In this document: positions 32,055 through 43,429 of the stretch, in pieces
How positions within the stretch are numbered: the stretch's first letter is position 1
Layout: the number at the start of each line of letters is the position of its first letter
Source of the DNA: Pseudomonadota bacterium
GTDB taxonomy: Bacteria > Pseudomonadota > Gammaproteobacteria > Thiotrichales > Thiotrichaceae
DNA: 64,000 bases
Direction of reading: 5' to 3'
NCBI GenBank assembly: GCA_002747435.1
Contig: PDPH01000048.1
Coordinates: forward strand, 1-64,000
Program-made: the position numbers and the translations under genes
The notes under the pieces: generated by a model
Told to the model about the DNA's origin: nothing
Database searches by the model: none
The model's input: the letters and a program-made list of their open reading frames with translations, nothing else

Positions 32055-33035
32055 TTAAATAATACGCATCGCTTTCATGAGAATAAACATCTCCCACAAA
32101 CGATTGCCCTGTGTAGATGAAAAATAAACCGGCTGACGTTTACCATGAAATTTTTTCTTGTGTGTCACATTCCCTTGGAAAGGGTATAAATGGTTCAGCT
32201 TACGATACGCATATTTCAAGGCTTTCATCGTAAAGGCATTGTGGCGAAAGTGCGCACGCAATACATACAAGGGCATTAAGCCCAACGAAACCATTTTTAC
32301 CCCTTCTTGCTCAAAGATTTTGATCGCTTCCAAAATAATGAAAGCACTTGTTCCATTGGGTGCAGCAGCAGTAATGCGATCAAAATTGTGATAGTAGCCG
32401 ACAATTTTACCTTGTGCATACATGGGATCAAAGATAGCGAGACCTATCAATTTTCCATGCTGACGCGCCCAGAAATAGCGCACATCGATTTCATCTTCGG
32501 CGACAAAAGGACGAGTCAGTAAAACCAACTCTTTACCGCCTTTTTCCTGTACCCATTCTTGGGATAAATGAGTCAGCTCTGTTTTATCCACCTGTGAAAG
32601 TGGATATTCGGAAACTATGACCTCTTCACGCACACATTTATTACGCCATTGCCTTAATTTGGCACGCTCTTTCCCAGCCAGAGCAAAAGGAATAGGGAGT
32701 TCGGTTTCCTGCCCAAAGTGATTAACTTCATAGCCCATTTTTTCTAGCACTGAGCCTACAAAGGCTGAACATTGCAGCACAATAACACGCTGGTATTTGG
32801 CAATAAAACGCTCTAGCAAGCCTTCTACTTGCTCAGGCGCACAAATAGGATCAGCTAATATAATCTTGCGTCCTAAGGGAGCCCAAAAAGGATGCCAAAA
32901 AGGTAGGTAAGCAATAAAACCTATATCCTCTTCCAGATAGTATTGCATGCCAGCTTGCAATACCGAATAACTCAGGCAACCACGGCCATATTGTTTTAAA
33001 TACGGCTCTAAACGTTGCCAGCAGTCAGGATTCAT
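32055..33035 (-). CDS. DUF2156-type (phosphatidylglycerol lysyltransferase C-terminal/GNAT-like) protein
   Basis: 'YYHNFDRITAAAPNGTSAFIILEAIKIFEQEGVKMVSLGLMPL'. Confidence 0.75.
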   Translation of the reverse strand: MNPDCWQRLEPYLKQYGRGCLSYSVLQAGMQYYLEEDIGFIAYLPFWHPFWAPLGRKIILADPICAPEQVEGLLERFIAKYQRVIVLQCSAFVGSVLEKMGYEVNHFGQETELPIPFALAGKERAKLRQWRNKCVREEVIVSEYPLSQVDKTELTHLSQEWVQEKGGKELVLLTRPFVAEDEIDVRYFWARQHGKLIGLAIFDPMYAQGKIVGYYHNFDRITAAAPNGTSAFIILEAIKIFEQEGVKMVSLGLMPLYVLRAHFRHNAFTMKALKYAYRKLNHLYPFQGNVTHKKKFHGKRQPVYFSSTQGNRLWEMFILMKAMRII

Positions 33036-33062
33036 TTCATTTAAGCCCGTTCAGCTAGGAAT

Positions 33063-34028
33063 TTAGTCATGAGGATCATCTCTATAGCCGCCATCTACTC
33101 CTTTGGTAACAATGGCGACTGCATCATGTGCATGCAGGCTTTCTAGGTGATTCACCCGTATCCAAAAATCACGCACAGCAATATCTTCGTTTATGGCAGC
33201 TTTTAAACGGCGTGCGGCATCTTCACAGAACATCAAATTGGAAGCATTCAAACGGGCAAACTCTTGTTCATCTTCACGTTTTACAGCTGCTTGTACAGGT
33301 GTTTGTAAAGTATGTTCAATACGATTAATCAAGCTACCAAGTGGTAAATGACGTACCTTTTCGGATAATCTTACTTTTACTTGCGCGACACTACGCTGGC
33401 TATGTGGTGTTGCACTGATGCCTTCTGTTGTTCCTAACCAAGCATATACCTCCTCAGCACTGACCTGTCCTGTGCCAAAAGTATCCCGAAAACCTTCTTG
33501 GATAATCTGACGCGACAAAGCGGCTGAGCAAGGACAAGTCGAGGAATAAGGGACTTCAACTTGCAACTCTATTTCAAAGTGACCGTTACGCAAGCTGGCC
33601 ATGATACGTACTGGATAAGCCTTCCAGCCGGAATTATCACTGCGTAAGGAACGACGTTTTTCATAATAGTCCAACTGACACTCAAGGTAAGCTGCATCGC
33701 TCAAGTTTTCATGAGAACTCACAAACTGAATCACTGCTTTGTGCAAGACTTTAGGAGTTAATTCAGCCATACCCAAGGCATTACCCAGCGCCAAATAAAG
33801 ACGCGACATATGAATACCTTTGCTCTCTGGATCAGTCAAATTGACATAAGCTTGGACGTGCGCCAAGGTCTGCATACGATGACCATTAGAATCCATTACA
33901 AAAACGGGCATTTCAATGGCGCTCATACCCACCCAGTTCAACGTACCTTTGGGGCCAGTATGTGGTTGCTGTGCAATATCCGGCATGGTATTGCAGGGCA
34001 GATCCTGGCAGGCACTGGTTGCACTCAT
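33063..34028 (-). CDS. folE2: GTP cyclohydrolase I FolE2 (probable start MSATSACQ)
   Basis: 'LNWVGMSAIEMPVFV', 'YSSTCPCSAALSRQI', 'FCEDAARRLKAAI...HLESLHAHDAVA'. Confidence 0.92.
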   Translation of the reverse strand: MSATSACQDLPCNTMPDIAQQPHTGPKGTLNWVGMSAIEMPVFVMDSNGHRMQTLAHVQAYVNLTDPESKGIHMSRLYLALGNALGMAELTPKVLHKAVIQFVSSHENLSDAAYLECQLDYYEKRRSLRSDNSGWKAYPVRIMASLRNGHFEIELQVEVPYSSTCPCSAALSRQIIQEGFRDTFGTGQVSAEEVYAWLGTTEGISATPHSQRSVAQVKVRLSEKVRHLPLGSLINRIEHTLQTPVQAAVKREDEQEFARLNASNLMFCEDAARRLKAAINEDIAVRDFWIRVNHLESLHAHDAVAIVTKGVDGGYRDDPHD

Positions 34029-34143
34029 GAATAAACACTCCTGAAGTAAAATCAATTTACTGGCTGTCGTTAATGGGGGCTAAGTTAACAAAAGTCAAGT
34101 CATGAAGGTAATACACCTACGGCAATAGCCTTTTAAACAGGAT

Positions 34144-34635
34144 TTAAATAGATTTTCGAGAAATATAAAAATAACTCATAATCGACTGGTAAACCGGCCA
34201 GATCAGTAAGCTGCTGAACAAGGGGGTCCAGTAACGCAGTAGGGCTTCAGTTGATGTGCCGGTCATACCTCGAATCCAAAGGTTGACCAGCATATAAATG
34301 CCGATAACTATAAATAATAACGCAAACTGTTGGATAAAGGATTCCGCAGACATGCGTAAACCCAAACGTACCGCGAAATAAGTTACCACTACATAACCAA
34401 ACGCATGCTGCCCCAACAAAGAACTAGCTAAGGCGTCGGTCAATAAGCCAATCAAAAAAGCGATTGTCAAACTGGTATTTTGGCGAATGATTAGCGCCCA
34501 GTTGATCAAGGCCAATACCACCCAATCAGGACGCCAGTGCATCCACTCAGGAGGCAAAGGAATATTATTCAAAGCCACAGAGATTAACAGTGTCAACCAG
34601 AAAGCCCCTATAAAACGCGGCATATTACCATTCAT
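34144..34635 (-). CDS. mreD: Rod shape-determining protein MreD
   Basis: Hydrophobic protein downstream of mreC; 'LPPEWMHWRPDWVVLALINWAL', 'GLLTDALASSLLGQHAFGYVVVTYFAVR'. Confidence 0.92.
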   Translation of the reverse strand: MNGNMPRFIGAFWLTLLISVALNNIPLPPEWMHWRPDWVVLALINWALIIRQNTSLTIAFLIGLLTDALASSLLGQHAFGYVVVTYFAVRLGLRMSAESFIQQFALLFIVIGIYMLVNLWIRGMTGTSTEALLRYWTPLFSSLLIWPVYQSIMSYFYISRKSI

Positions 34636-35576
34636 TCTGCTGGCCTCAGCGTCGCAGTTTGCTCTCTAGATGCTCCTACTGGCGAAAAAGCATCACTAAT
34701 CGGCGTTGTACCTATTGCGGCGGGCGACAATGACGGTTTGGTTTCAGTACGCCACAATAATAATACTTCGCGGGTATTGTCGAAATTGACAAAAGGGCGT
34801 GCCTTGATATTCGCAAAAGGATCACCTTGTGTGTAAGTAACCCCCTCAGGAATAACTTGGGCAACTGGAAAATCAGGAGGAAATAGTTGATCTAAACCTG
34901 AGCTTAGAAAAACATCACCTTCACGCACATCACTATTGGCATTAATACTTTTAAGTTCCAAAGTATCAGACTTACCCGTGCCATTGGCTAAAGCCTTCAT
35001 ACCAGTACGGCGATTGCGTACTGGTATGGCGTGTTGTCGATCTGTCAATAACATGGCGCGTGAACTAAAGGGTGTCACATCAATAATTTGCCCAAAAATA
35101 TTACCCCCTTCCACCAACACGACCTGTTTTTCATGCACGCCATCTTGTGAGCCTTTGTTCAGGGTGACAACCCGCCGACCTCTTGTATCAGAAGCGGCCA
35201 ATACTTCAGCCATACTGAAGCTATAGCCCGGGCGCGCACGCGCTTTCAACAGTTTACGCAAGCGTTTATTTTCTTGCTCTAAAACCTGCATAGTATGGTA
35301 TTTCACCGAATACAGACGCAGTTGTTCTTGTAGCGCCTTGTTTTCACTGACCAATCGATTTTGATTGGAAAAATAGTGTGTTGCCTTGTTATAAAGGTCA
35401 AAAGGCATGTCCACTACCAATTGAATGGGATAGCCCAGAATAGAAAAAGCCTTACGCAGGGGCTCGATTGTTGATGGGCTGCGATAATCAAACGCCATTA
35501 GCGTAAAAGCAGCCAGCAACAATACAATGAAATGGAACGAAAGCCCTGGTGTTGTATGATGGTCAAAGTCACTAAT
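34632..35576 (-). CDS. mreC: Rod shape-determining protein MreC; ORF track start 35522 (TTG) truncates the TM helix, upstream ATT at 35576 proposed
   Basis: MreC coiled coil and beta domains; in-frame TM-helix extension ISDFDHHTTPGLSFHFIVLLLAAF with AGGGAG 10 nt upstream of ATT. Confidence 0.85.
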   Translation of the reverse strand: MSDFDHHTTPGLSFHFIVLLLAAFTLMAFDYRSPSTIEPLRKAFSILGYPIQLVVDMPFDLYNKATHYFSNQNRLVSENKALQEQLRLYSVKYHTMQVLEQENKRLRKLLKARARPGYSFSMAEVLAASDTRGRRVVTLNKGSQDGVHEKQVVLVEGGNIFGQIIDVTPFSSRAMLLTDRQHAIPVRNRRTGMKALANGTGKSDTLELKSINANSDVREGDVFLSSGLDQLFPPDFPVAQVIPEGVTYTQGDPFANIKARPFVNFDNTREVLLLWRTETKPSLSPAAIGTTPISDAFSPVGASREQTATLRPAE

Positions 35577-35689
35577 GGTTGTTGTACTCCCTGCTTAATG
35601 GCTGACTAACAGATAAAATGGCTGTTCATTGTTTTTTATTTAACTCGTCAAAACGCTGACTGTAAGCAGCTTGAATTAGAACTGGGTTT

Positions 35690-36757
<1,068 letters not shown>

Positions 36758-37184
36758 CTAAGTTGTTTTGTTTGGATGGAATGGCAGAAAAACTCTGCAA
36801 GCCCCTTATTATTGCATGCCTTAACAGACAGGCCCTATTTTAAACTGCCAAATGTAGCAATCAGAATGGTTTAGGGCAACCGCCTTCTGTGATAAGTTTC
36901 ACAATCCGCTTGCTTAGGCAGATGATTGATTGGAATTCTAGCACACCCTGATATGAAAAGTAGTAGCCGTAGGTCTAAAAAGCGTGACTAAAGCTATTTT
37001 GCACCACTTTATATTAGGCAAATCGAATGTCTGTGGTGAGTGAAGTGAGTGGGTACACTTGGATAATAGGCAACGCTTACCCGAGCCTAGCAAGATGCAG
37101 TAACATCGGCAGAAGATTAGGAAGATGATGCTCACCACGCTATCCATTAAAGTATTAAACTAAAACTCAAGGATTTAACTGTTC

Positions 37185-37769
37185 ATGCGCGTTCTCATTG
37201 TTTATTCCCATCCCAATCCGAACAGCTTTAATCACGCTCTTATGGAGCATTGCGAGCGCGGTTTATTGACAGGTGGACACGAAGTAAGGATTAAAGATTT
37301 ATATGCAGAAAATTTTGATCCTGTGCTGCGCGCCTCCGATTTAGCACAATTAGCTACTGGTAGCATCCCAGAAAAAATTGCCCGTGAGCAAGAAGCTTTA
37401 TTATGGGCAGAGGGCTTGGTGTTTATTTATCCCTTGTGGTGGTTTGATCGTCCAGCCATTTTGAAAGGTTGGTTTGATCATGTGCTAACCAGTGGCACTG
37501 CTTTTGAATATTCACAGACAGGTGTAAAAGGTTTGCTCCCCAGTCGTCGTGCTTTGGTTTTGATTACTGCCGGTGGTGATGAAAGTTACTTTCGCCAAAC
37601 CGATGCCAAACAGCTTATTTACCGCCCAGTAACCGATGGTACATTAGCTTTTTGTGGTATTCCTCATATTAAGCATCGTGTTTTTTACAATGTTCCCGGG
37701 GCGACCGCAGAACGTAGAACCGCTATCTTGCAAGAAGTGGAACAACTAGGGAGAACCTTCGATGCTTAA
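37185..37769 (+). CDS. NAD(P)H oxidoreductase, flavodoxin-like fold (KefF/NQO family)
   Basis: 'VYSHPNPNSFNHALMEH', 'FIYPLWWFDRPAILKGWFDHV'. Confidence 0.88.
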   Translation: MRVLIVYSHPNPNSFNHALMEHCERGLLTGGHEVRIKDLYAENFDPVLRASDLAQLATGSIPEKIAREQEALLWAEGLVFIYPLWWFDRPAILKGWFDHVLTSGTAFEYSQTGVKGLLPSRRALVLITAGGDESYFRQTDAKQLIYRPVTDGTLAFCGIPHIKHRVFYNVPGATAERRTAILQEVEQLGRTFDA

Positions 37770-38550
37770 CTTTCGTCTCTATGGTGAGCTGAATGGGCAA
37801 ATGCCATTATTGGTTTTGCATGGCCTGCTGGGCTCATTAGATAACTGGCATACCTTCTCCACCAAGGAACGTGCCCAAGAAGATCGTCCCATTGTAGCTA
37901 TTGATATGCGCAATCACGGTGCATCACCGCATGTTGCAGGCATGACTTATCCGCAAATGGCAGCAGATGTACTGGCGATTGCTGATCATTTGCAACTGGA
38001 GCAGTTTGATCTCATGGGGCACTCTATGGGGGGGAAAGCAGCCATGTGGTTAGCACTAACACAAGAAACGCGATTGAATCATTTGATCGTGGTCGATATT
38101 GCACCATTCCATTATTCTCCTCGCTTGAATGGCTTACTACACACTATGCAGACCATGCCACTCAGCAGCTTTAATAGTCGTCGGCAAGCGGATAATTGGA
38201 TGTCCAACAGTGTAAGTGATCCTTTTGAGCGCGGTTTTTTGCTAAAAAATCTGAGCAGAAATGCACAGGGCAAACTCATTTGGGAATGCAATCTGCCTGA
38301 AATTGCCCGCTATTATGATCCCGAAATAGTTTCATTTCCGGCCACAGACTCACGCTACTTAGGCAGCACTTTATTTATTGGTGGCACGCAATCTGACTAT
38401 CTCTTGCCAGATCGTTGGGAAGTGGCACAACATTATTTTCCTAATGCCCAATTGCGCATGATTGAAGGTGCCGGACATTTGCCGCATGTGCAAACACCCG
38501 ATATTTTTACAGACTGGGTACGCGCTCACTTAAATACAGACTTAAGCTAA
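37762..38550 (+). CDS. Alpha/beta fold hydrolase (YbfF-like esterase)
   Basis: 'LHGLLGSLDNW', 'DLMGHSMGGKAAMWLAL' nucleophile elbow. Confidence 0.88.
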   Translation: MLNFRLYGELNGQMPLLVLHGLLGSLDNWHTFSTKERAQEDRPIVAIDMRNHGASPHVAGMTYPQMAADVLAIADHLQLEQFDLMGHSMGGKAAMWLALTQETRLNHLIVVDIAPFHYSPRLNGLLHTMQTMPLSSFNSRRQADNWMSNSVSDPFERGFLLKNLSRNAQGKLIWECNLPEIARYYDPEIVSFPATDSRYLGSTLFIGGTQSDYLLPDRWEVAQHYFPNAQLRMIEGAGHLPHVQTPDIFTDWVRAHLNTDLS

Positions 38551-39374
38551 TCCAGTATTTCAGCGACCCAGCTTTCTTCTAGCAGCCGCAACTGCTCCAG
38601 CTCTGCGGCACTAAAACCGGCTAATAAGCGTCCCTCATCATAAAATGGCCCACGCACAGGTGCTTTCATAACAGTAATTAATAATTGCCGAAAGGTAGCT
38701 TCAGGCTCCAAAGCGCGTTGTTCGCAACAAAAACGAAACCAATGCGACCCAATACGGACATGACCAATCTCATCTCGCAAAATAATTGCCAGTATTGCAA
38801 CCGTGTCTTGATCACCCACTTCACGCAATCGCGCCATCATACCAGGTGTAACATCTAAGCCGCGTGCTTCTAATACACGCGGTACCAAGGCCATACGCAC
38901 CATCACATCATTATCGGTCTTGCAAGCTTGCTCCCACAAGCCATTATGCGCGGGTAAGTCACCATAATCACTGCCTAAAGCTTGTAAGCGTTCACGCACG
39001 AGTGAAAAGTGATAAGCTTCTTCTGCGGCCACTTGTAGCCAATCACCATAATAGGCATTAGGCATTGCGCGGAAACGGTAAGCTGCATCCAATGCTAAAT
39101 TAATCGCATTAAATTCAATATGAGCCACCGCATGTAAAAGTGCCACGCGCCCTGCCTTGGTAGTCAGCTTACGCTGCTTAACATACTTAGGGTGTACTAA
39201 CTCAGGCTTGGCAGGTCGCCCAGGGATTGGGATAGCCTGTACCGTAACGCTGGTAGTTTGCCGCACTAATCGACCTGCTTGCCAATCAGCATATAATTGT
39301 TGGGCACAAACCAACTTTTGTTCAATATCAGCCTGCATAAGGCAGTCATACACTGCCTGATAAAAATCCTGCAT
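38547..39374 (-). CDS. DUF455 family ferritin-like protein
   Basis: 'HAVAHIEFNAINLALDAAYRF', 'EEAYHFSLVRERL', 'RDEIGHVRIGSHWFRF' di-metal ExxH motifs. Confidence 0.85.
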   Translation of the reverse strand: MQDFYQAVYDCLMQADIEQKLVCAQQLYADWQAGRLVRQTTSVTVQAIPIPGRPAKPELVHPKYVKQRKLTTKAGRVALLHAVAHIEFNAINLALDAAYRFRAMPNAYYGDWLQVAAEEAYHFSLVRERLQALGSDYGDLPAHNGLWEQACKTDNDVMVRMALVPRVLEARGLDVTPGMMARLREVGDQDTVAILAIILRDEIGHVRIGSHWFRFCCEQRALEPEATFRQLLITVMKAPVRGPFYDEGRLLAGFSAAELEQLRLLEESWVAEILD

Positions 39375-40513
39375 TAACGCTTCAAACCTATAACAACATC
39401 CATAACATTCGTACCGGTGGGGCCGGTACTCACTAAATCACCACTAGCTTCTAGAAAAGTCCCTGCATCTGCTTGTTGCAAATACGCTTTCGCCTCTAAT
39501 CCTGCCAATTTACCACGCGCCAATGTTGCGCCATCAACCAACGCTCCAGCATCGTCGCTAACACCATCAGTACCATCACTGCCGATTGCAAGGAGATGTA
39601 TCTTTTTTTCACCTTGCAGGTGTATAGCAGCCGCCAAAGCCAAGTGTTGATTACGCCCGCCTCTGCCGGGATTTTCTGGCAAATTTACTGTTGTTTCACC
39701 TCCCCACAGATAAATCCCGCGTGACTTCTTTCGCAAATAATCAACGCAATTTTGTGCAGCTTTCTCTGCATTCCCCTCTAAACGTTCTGGCACTATTCTA
39801 ATGACTTTATGCAAACCAGAGTCCGCCATTGCTTGCAACATCTGCTGGTTATTGGCAACTATTTGCCAATGAAAATCAGCCTCTGCTGGGGCAGGAAATA
39901 ATAAACCCGAGCCAATCATCCTTGGATCGTCACCCGGAACATCTGAAATTAGCAGCGCAGTAACTGGATGCTCCCCTAAAAACTGCCACAACTTTCCGCC
40001 CTTAATGCATGAAACTGTCTTGCGCCAAGCATTAATGACATCAATCGTGTCACCATTTGCCAGACTTTGCTGGGTACTAGCTTGTAAACATTCCAATGTT
40101 CGACCTGATTCCAATACTTCGCATAAACTGGATGCACCTCCCGAAATTAAAAATAAACAAGGCTCATGTGCAGGCAAGCTGTGTAAATGAGCTAATAAAG
40201 CCTCTCCCGCACGCAAAGAGGATTCAGCAGGAACAGGATGAGCGGCTTCCCACAGCTTCAGCGTGGGATCAGCCAAAGCTTCTGTGGAAAAGTAACCATA
40301 TTTGCTTATTAAAAAAGCACTTTTGAGCGCATCATCCAAGTAACGTTTAGCACCCCAGTACATAGATTCCGCCGCTTTGCCAATGGCGATCACATGACAA
40401 GCAGGCATGTCGCCTCGCTGCATTAAAGCGGAATAAACAGCATTGTCTCCTTTAACAGCTTCCAGCCCAATGCTATAAAGCTTGATCAGGACATCACGGT
40501 ATTTAGCTTGCAT
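39374..40513 (-). CDS. Glycerate 2-kinase type (DUF4147/MOFRL) family
   Basis: 'AIGKAAESMYWGAK', 'FLISGGASSL', 'LISDVPGDDPRMIGSG', 'GRGGRNQHLALAAA', 'GSDGTDGVSDDAGALVDG'. Confidence 0.9.
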   Translation of the reverse strand: MQAKYRDVLIKLYSIGLEAVKGDNAVYSALMQRGDMPACHVIAIGKAAESMYWGAKRYLDDALKSAFLISKYGYFSTEALADPTLKLWEAAHPVPAESSLRAGEALLAHLHSLPAHEPCLFLISGGASSLCEVLESGRTLECLQASTQQSLANGDTIDVINAWRKTVSCIKGGKLWQFLGEHPVTALLISDVPGDDPRMIGSGLLFPAPAEADFHWQIVANNQQMLQAMADSGLHKVIRIVPERLEGNAEKAAQNCVDYLRKKSRGIYLWGGETTVNLPENPGRGGRNQHLALAAAIHLQGEKKIHLLAIGSDGTDGVSDDAGALVDGATLARGKLAGLEAKAYLQQADAGTFLEASGDLVSTGPTGTNVMDVVIGLKR

Positions 40514-40770
40514 TGATTTATATCTTGCAACTTTTCATATAAAAATTTTAATAGAAAAACTTGATAAATCGCCATAAAAAACAATCCATTTGATCCAAAT
40601 AACAAAATTCTTAACCTCGGGATTATCAGACATTGCCGTCATTCCTTATTTATTAACTAATAGTCCATCTGTCGCTTATCAACTACCTTTTATACTTTTG
40701 CTACTACTTTTATTGGTTTTCTCGACTATTTCCAGGGTTTACCGCTTCCATATCATTGAAGGTTGTTCCC

Positions 40771-41340
40771 ATGAATATTAAAAAAGTCTTATTTGGCATA
40801 GTAGTTCCAGTATTGTTCTATACACATGGAGCAATGGCACAAGCACCTTCATCCAGCACAGTCATAACCTTAACTCAAGTCGAGGGCGACGTTTTAGTTG
40901 CGTTACCTAGTGGCCAGCATCTGCCGGCTCGTTCTGGCATGGGTGTTTCAGAAGGTTCTCGCCTAATGATACTAGAAAAAGGTTTAGTAAAAGCACGTTA
41001 CAGTAGAAGTTTGTGTGAAGTGCAATATGTGTCTAATACCATACTGCACGTCAGCGATGCTCATCAGTGTGCAGCGGGCTCTAAAATCAGTGTCGTTCAT
41101 CAATGCCCTACTCAACAACCGTGTGCTACTACAAAAGTTATTACCGTAAAACGCTATGTGCGTCCAGTCGCTCAGCCGACTATGGTCACTACTGGCAGGA
41201 CAGGTTCAATCGCACAAGGCAGTGTACGAGGTGGCTTTAGACCACTTTATTTATTAGGTGGTGTGGCTGGATTAGCTGTGTTGCATGAATTATTTGACGA
41301 TGATGATACTGCTAGTAGTGATGAGCCTATAAGCCCTTAA
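40771..41340 (+). CDS. Secreted hypothetical protein with FecR-like domain and C-terminal hydrophobic helix
   Basis: Signal peptide 'GIVVPVLFYTHGAMAQA'; 'VEGDVLVALPSGQHLPARSGMGVSEGSRLMILEKG'. Confidence 0.6.
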   Translation: MNIKKVLFGIVVPVLFYTHGAMAQAPSSSTVITLTQVEGDVLVALPSGQHLPARSGMGVSEGSRLMILEKGLVKARYSRSLCEVQYVSNTILHVSDAHQCAAGSKISVVHQCPTQQPCATTKVITVKRYVRPVAQPTMVTTGRTGSIAQGSVRGGFRPLYLLGGVAGLAVLHELFDDDDTASSDEPISP

Positions 41341-41368
41341 AATTTTAAGTCAATCACTGAAATGCAAT

Positions 41369-41390
41369 GAGGCCGCAGTTACGCGGCCTC
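41369..41390. terminator. Inverted repeat between convergent genes, possible terminator without clear T-tract
   Basis: GAGGCCGC-AGTTAC-GCGGCCTC perfect 8-bp stem. Confidence 0.5.
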
Positions 41391-41414
41391 TAAAAAGAAT
41401 ATCAGCTTATTCAT

Positions 41415-43319
41415 TTATTTTGGTGTAGCACAGTCCTCCAGTACTCCATAAGGACTAACGCTGTTGGGTGGGCTTTGATCGCAGGAACTAACATCATTTC
41501 CCAAGATAGGCAAAGTAAATTCTGTTGATTCTTTATACTCTGTGCCCCGACTGACTACAGTAGCAATGAGACGCACTCGACTCCATAAAGCTTCACTTTG
41601 TGGATAAGTAATCGTGACAACTGCTTTGCCATCATCATCCGTTTTCGCGCTTCGCGTCACACTGGCAGGATAAGTAGGATCAAGCTTGTTGTTGCCGTTA
41701 TTATCCTCTCCTATATCCATATTACCGTTGTAATTAGTGTCTTCAGCCGGACAAATTGCCTTTGTATCACGTCTCCAAGTTTTATCTTCACCACCGCAGA
41801 CCATGATGCCTTTGTAATACATTAATGGGTAGACCAGAAAATTAACTTCAGCGTTAGATACTGCATTACCCGCACTATCTGTCACAATGACACCAAAGTC
41901 CTTTTTGTAAAACACACTATCTTCTGCCAATTTCTCGTCTTCACCTAGTACTAAGCGCAAAGCAGAAGCTCCCACGGTCAGATTGACTTTCGCTACGTGA
42001 ATTTCCGGGTTATTACGTAAAGCAGCGGTAATGCTTACGCCATCTTTAGCGCTCATAGCATTACCAGCGGTATAGATCACGCTAGCACGCCCCAAGGAGT
42101 CTGTTACTGCCTCAGACGTGCTTAAAGAACCATTCACTGCATCATTAGCATTAAAAGAAACCAATTGGTTTTTTACTGGATTATCGTTAGCATCTCTTAT
42201 GGTTGCAGTAATAGCGACGGACTCTTTAGGTGCAATAACCGACTTGGCAGACTGTAGCGACAGATAATTAGGCTCATAAGCTACGAATTCGCGCACCAAA
42301 TGGGTAGAAAGACCACTTTCTTTATCCGTTGCCAAGATATAAGTATTGCCTGCTGTTTGTGAATGAATAGAAAAAGTAGCAGCACCTTGAGTGTCAGTCA
42401 CGATTTGGCTAGGTAGAACACCCCGCGTCGCGGATAATGCCACTGTTTTATTAGCTTGAGGTAAACCTTTAGCTTGCCAAACCAATGTAATATTTTCAGG
42501 TGAATTTACTTTTATTTCTTCATTCGGACTGCTCAAAACAAATTCATCATTGGATATTTGGATGGTTTTGCTAAAGCTAGTACCCAAAGCAGTAACCGTA
42601 ATCACTTCAGAATCAACAAATTGAGGCGTCACAGATAGGGTGAGTTCTCCTCCAGCATTCGTGGTATAGCTAGCTGCATCGACAGGCGTAATCGTACTAC
42701 CATTTTCAGCTTGTACATTCACGTCATAATACGCCAGTCCTTTATTAGCTGAATCCTGTAGTTTGACGATATAAGTAGCCGCTTTATTGGCAACCACGCG
42801 GTCTGGTCCATCAATATGCAGCGTTGTACCGACAACATCAATATCAATGGTGCGTTCTTGCGTTCCTGCTTTTATAGTGACTGTTAGGCTGCGGTTTTCA
42901 GGCTTATTCAAGCCGGGCGTCAATTGAGCTGTTTTAACGGCTGTTCCGGCTGTGGATTCAACGGGCTCAATAGACGCGCCATTGTTTACCGCAAAGCTAA
43001 CATCCACTTCTTTAACAATATTATTATTTTTGTCTTTGACAACCGCAGAAATCAATACGGCATTATTACCGCTAGAATCTAGCTGACGCGAACTTGCCAA
43101 CACTTCTAAGTCAGAGATAAGGACAGTATCATTCTTATCAGAACTATCTACCGTGTTATCAGTATTATCAGTGCCATTATCCACCGTCGTGGAATCGTCT
43201 GTTGTGGTATTGTTTGGCGTACTATTGGTGTCAGGAGCTAGGTAATTACCATCACCACCGCAAGCCACCAGCGTCGTTAGAAAGAGTACAGCTACTATTT
43301 GCCGCAGCACACTACCCAT
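41415..43319 (-). CDS. Lipoprotein with bacterial Ig-like (Big_1/invasin-type) domains
   Basis: Lipobox 'LTTLVACGG'; repeated 'VSITATIRDANDNPVKNQLVSF', 'FGVIVTDSAGNAVSNAEVNFLV' motifs. Confidence 0.82.
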   Translation of the reverse strand: MGSVLRQIVAVLFLTTLVACGGDGNYLAPDTNSTPNNTTTDDSTTVDNGTDNTDNTVDSSDKNDTVLISDLEVLASSRQLDSSGNNAVLISAVVKDKNNNIVKEVDVSFAVNNGASIEPVESTAGTAVKTAQLTPGLNKPENRSLTVTIKAGTQERTIDIDVVGTTLHIDGPDRVVANKAATYIVKLQDSANKGLAYYDVNVQAENGSTITPVDAASYTTNAGGELTLSVTPQFVDSEVITVTALGTSFSKTIQISNDEFVLSSPNEEIKVNSPENITLVWQAKGLPQANKTVALSATRGVLPSQIVTDTQGAATFSIHSQTAGNTYILATDKESGLSTHLVREFVAYEPNYLSLQSAKSVIAPKESVAITATIRDANDNPVKNQLVSFNANDAVNGSLSTSEAVTDSLGRASVIYTAGNAMSAKDGVSITAALRNNPEIHVAKVNLTVGASALRLVLGEDEKLAEDSVFYKKDFGVIVTDSAGNAVSNAEVNFLVYPLMYYKGIMVCGGEDKTWRRDTKAICPAEDTNYNGNMDIGEDNNGNNKLDPTYPASVTRSAKTDDDGKAVVTITYPQSEALWSRVRLIATVVSRGTEYKESTEFTLPILGNDVSSCDQSPPNSVSPYGVLEDCATPK

Positions 43320-43429
43320 GGGATTACTCCTTAGTTATGATTGTTATATGAGTCATATCGTTACTATTTGTCTAAAACAAGCATATTTATAAAATATTTT
43401 TATGACAAGTCAAACCAGATATAGGGCAT

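Noticed and set aside
34029-34143. Zur box upstream of folE2
   Set aside because: folE2 is Zur-controlled in some bacteria, but no GTTATANNATAAC-like palindrome is visible here.
36938-37147. 69-aa minus-strand ORF in the mreB-kefF-like intergenic gap
   Set aside because: No recognisable domain, Cys/Phe-rich composition and no RBS; probably non-coding.
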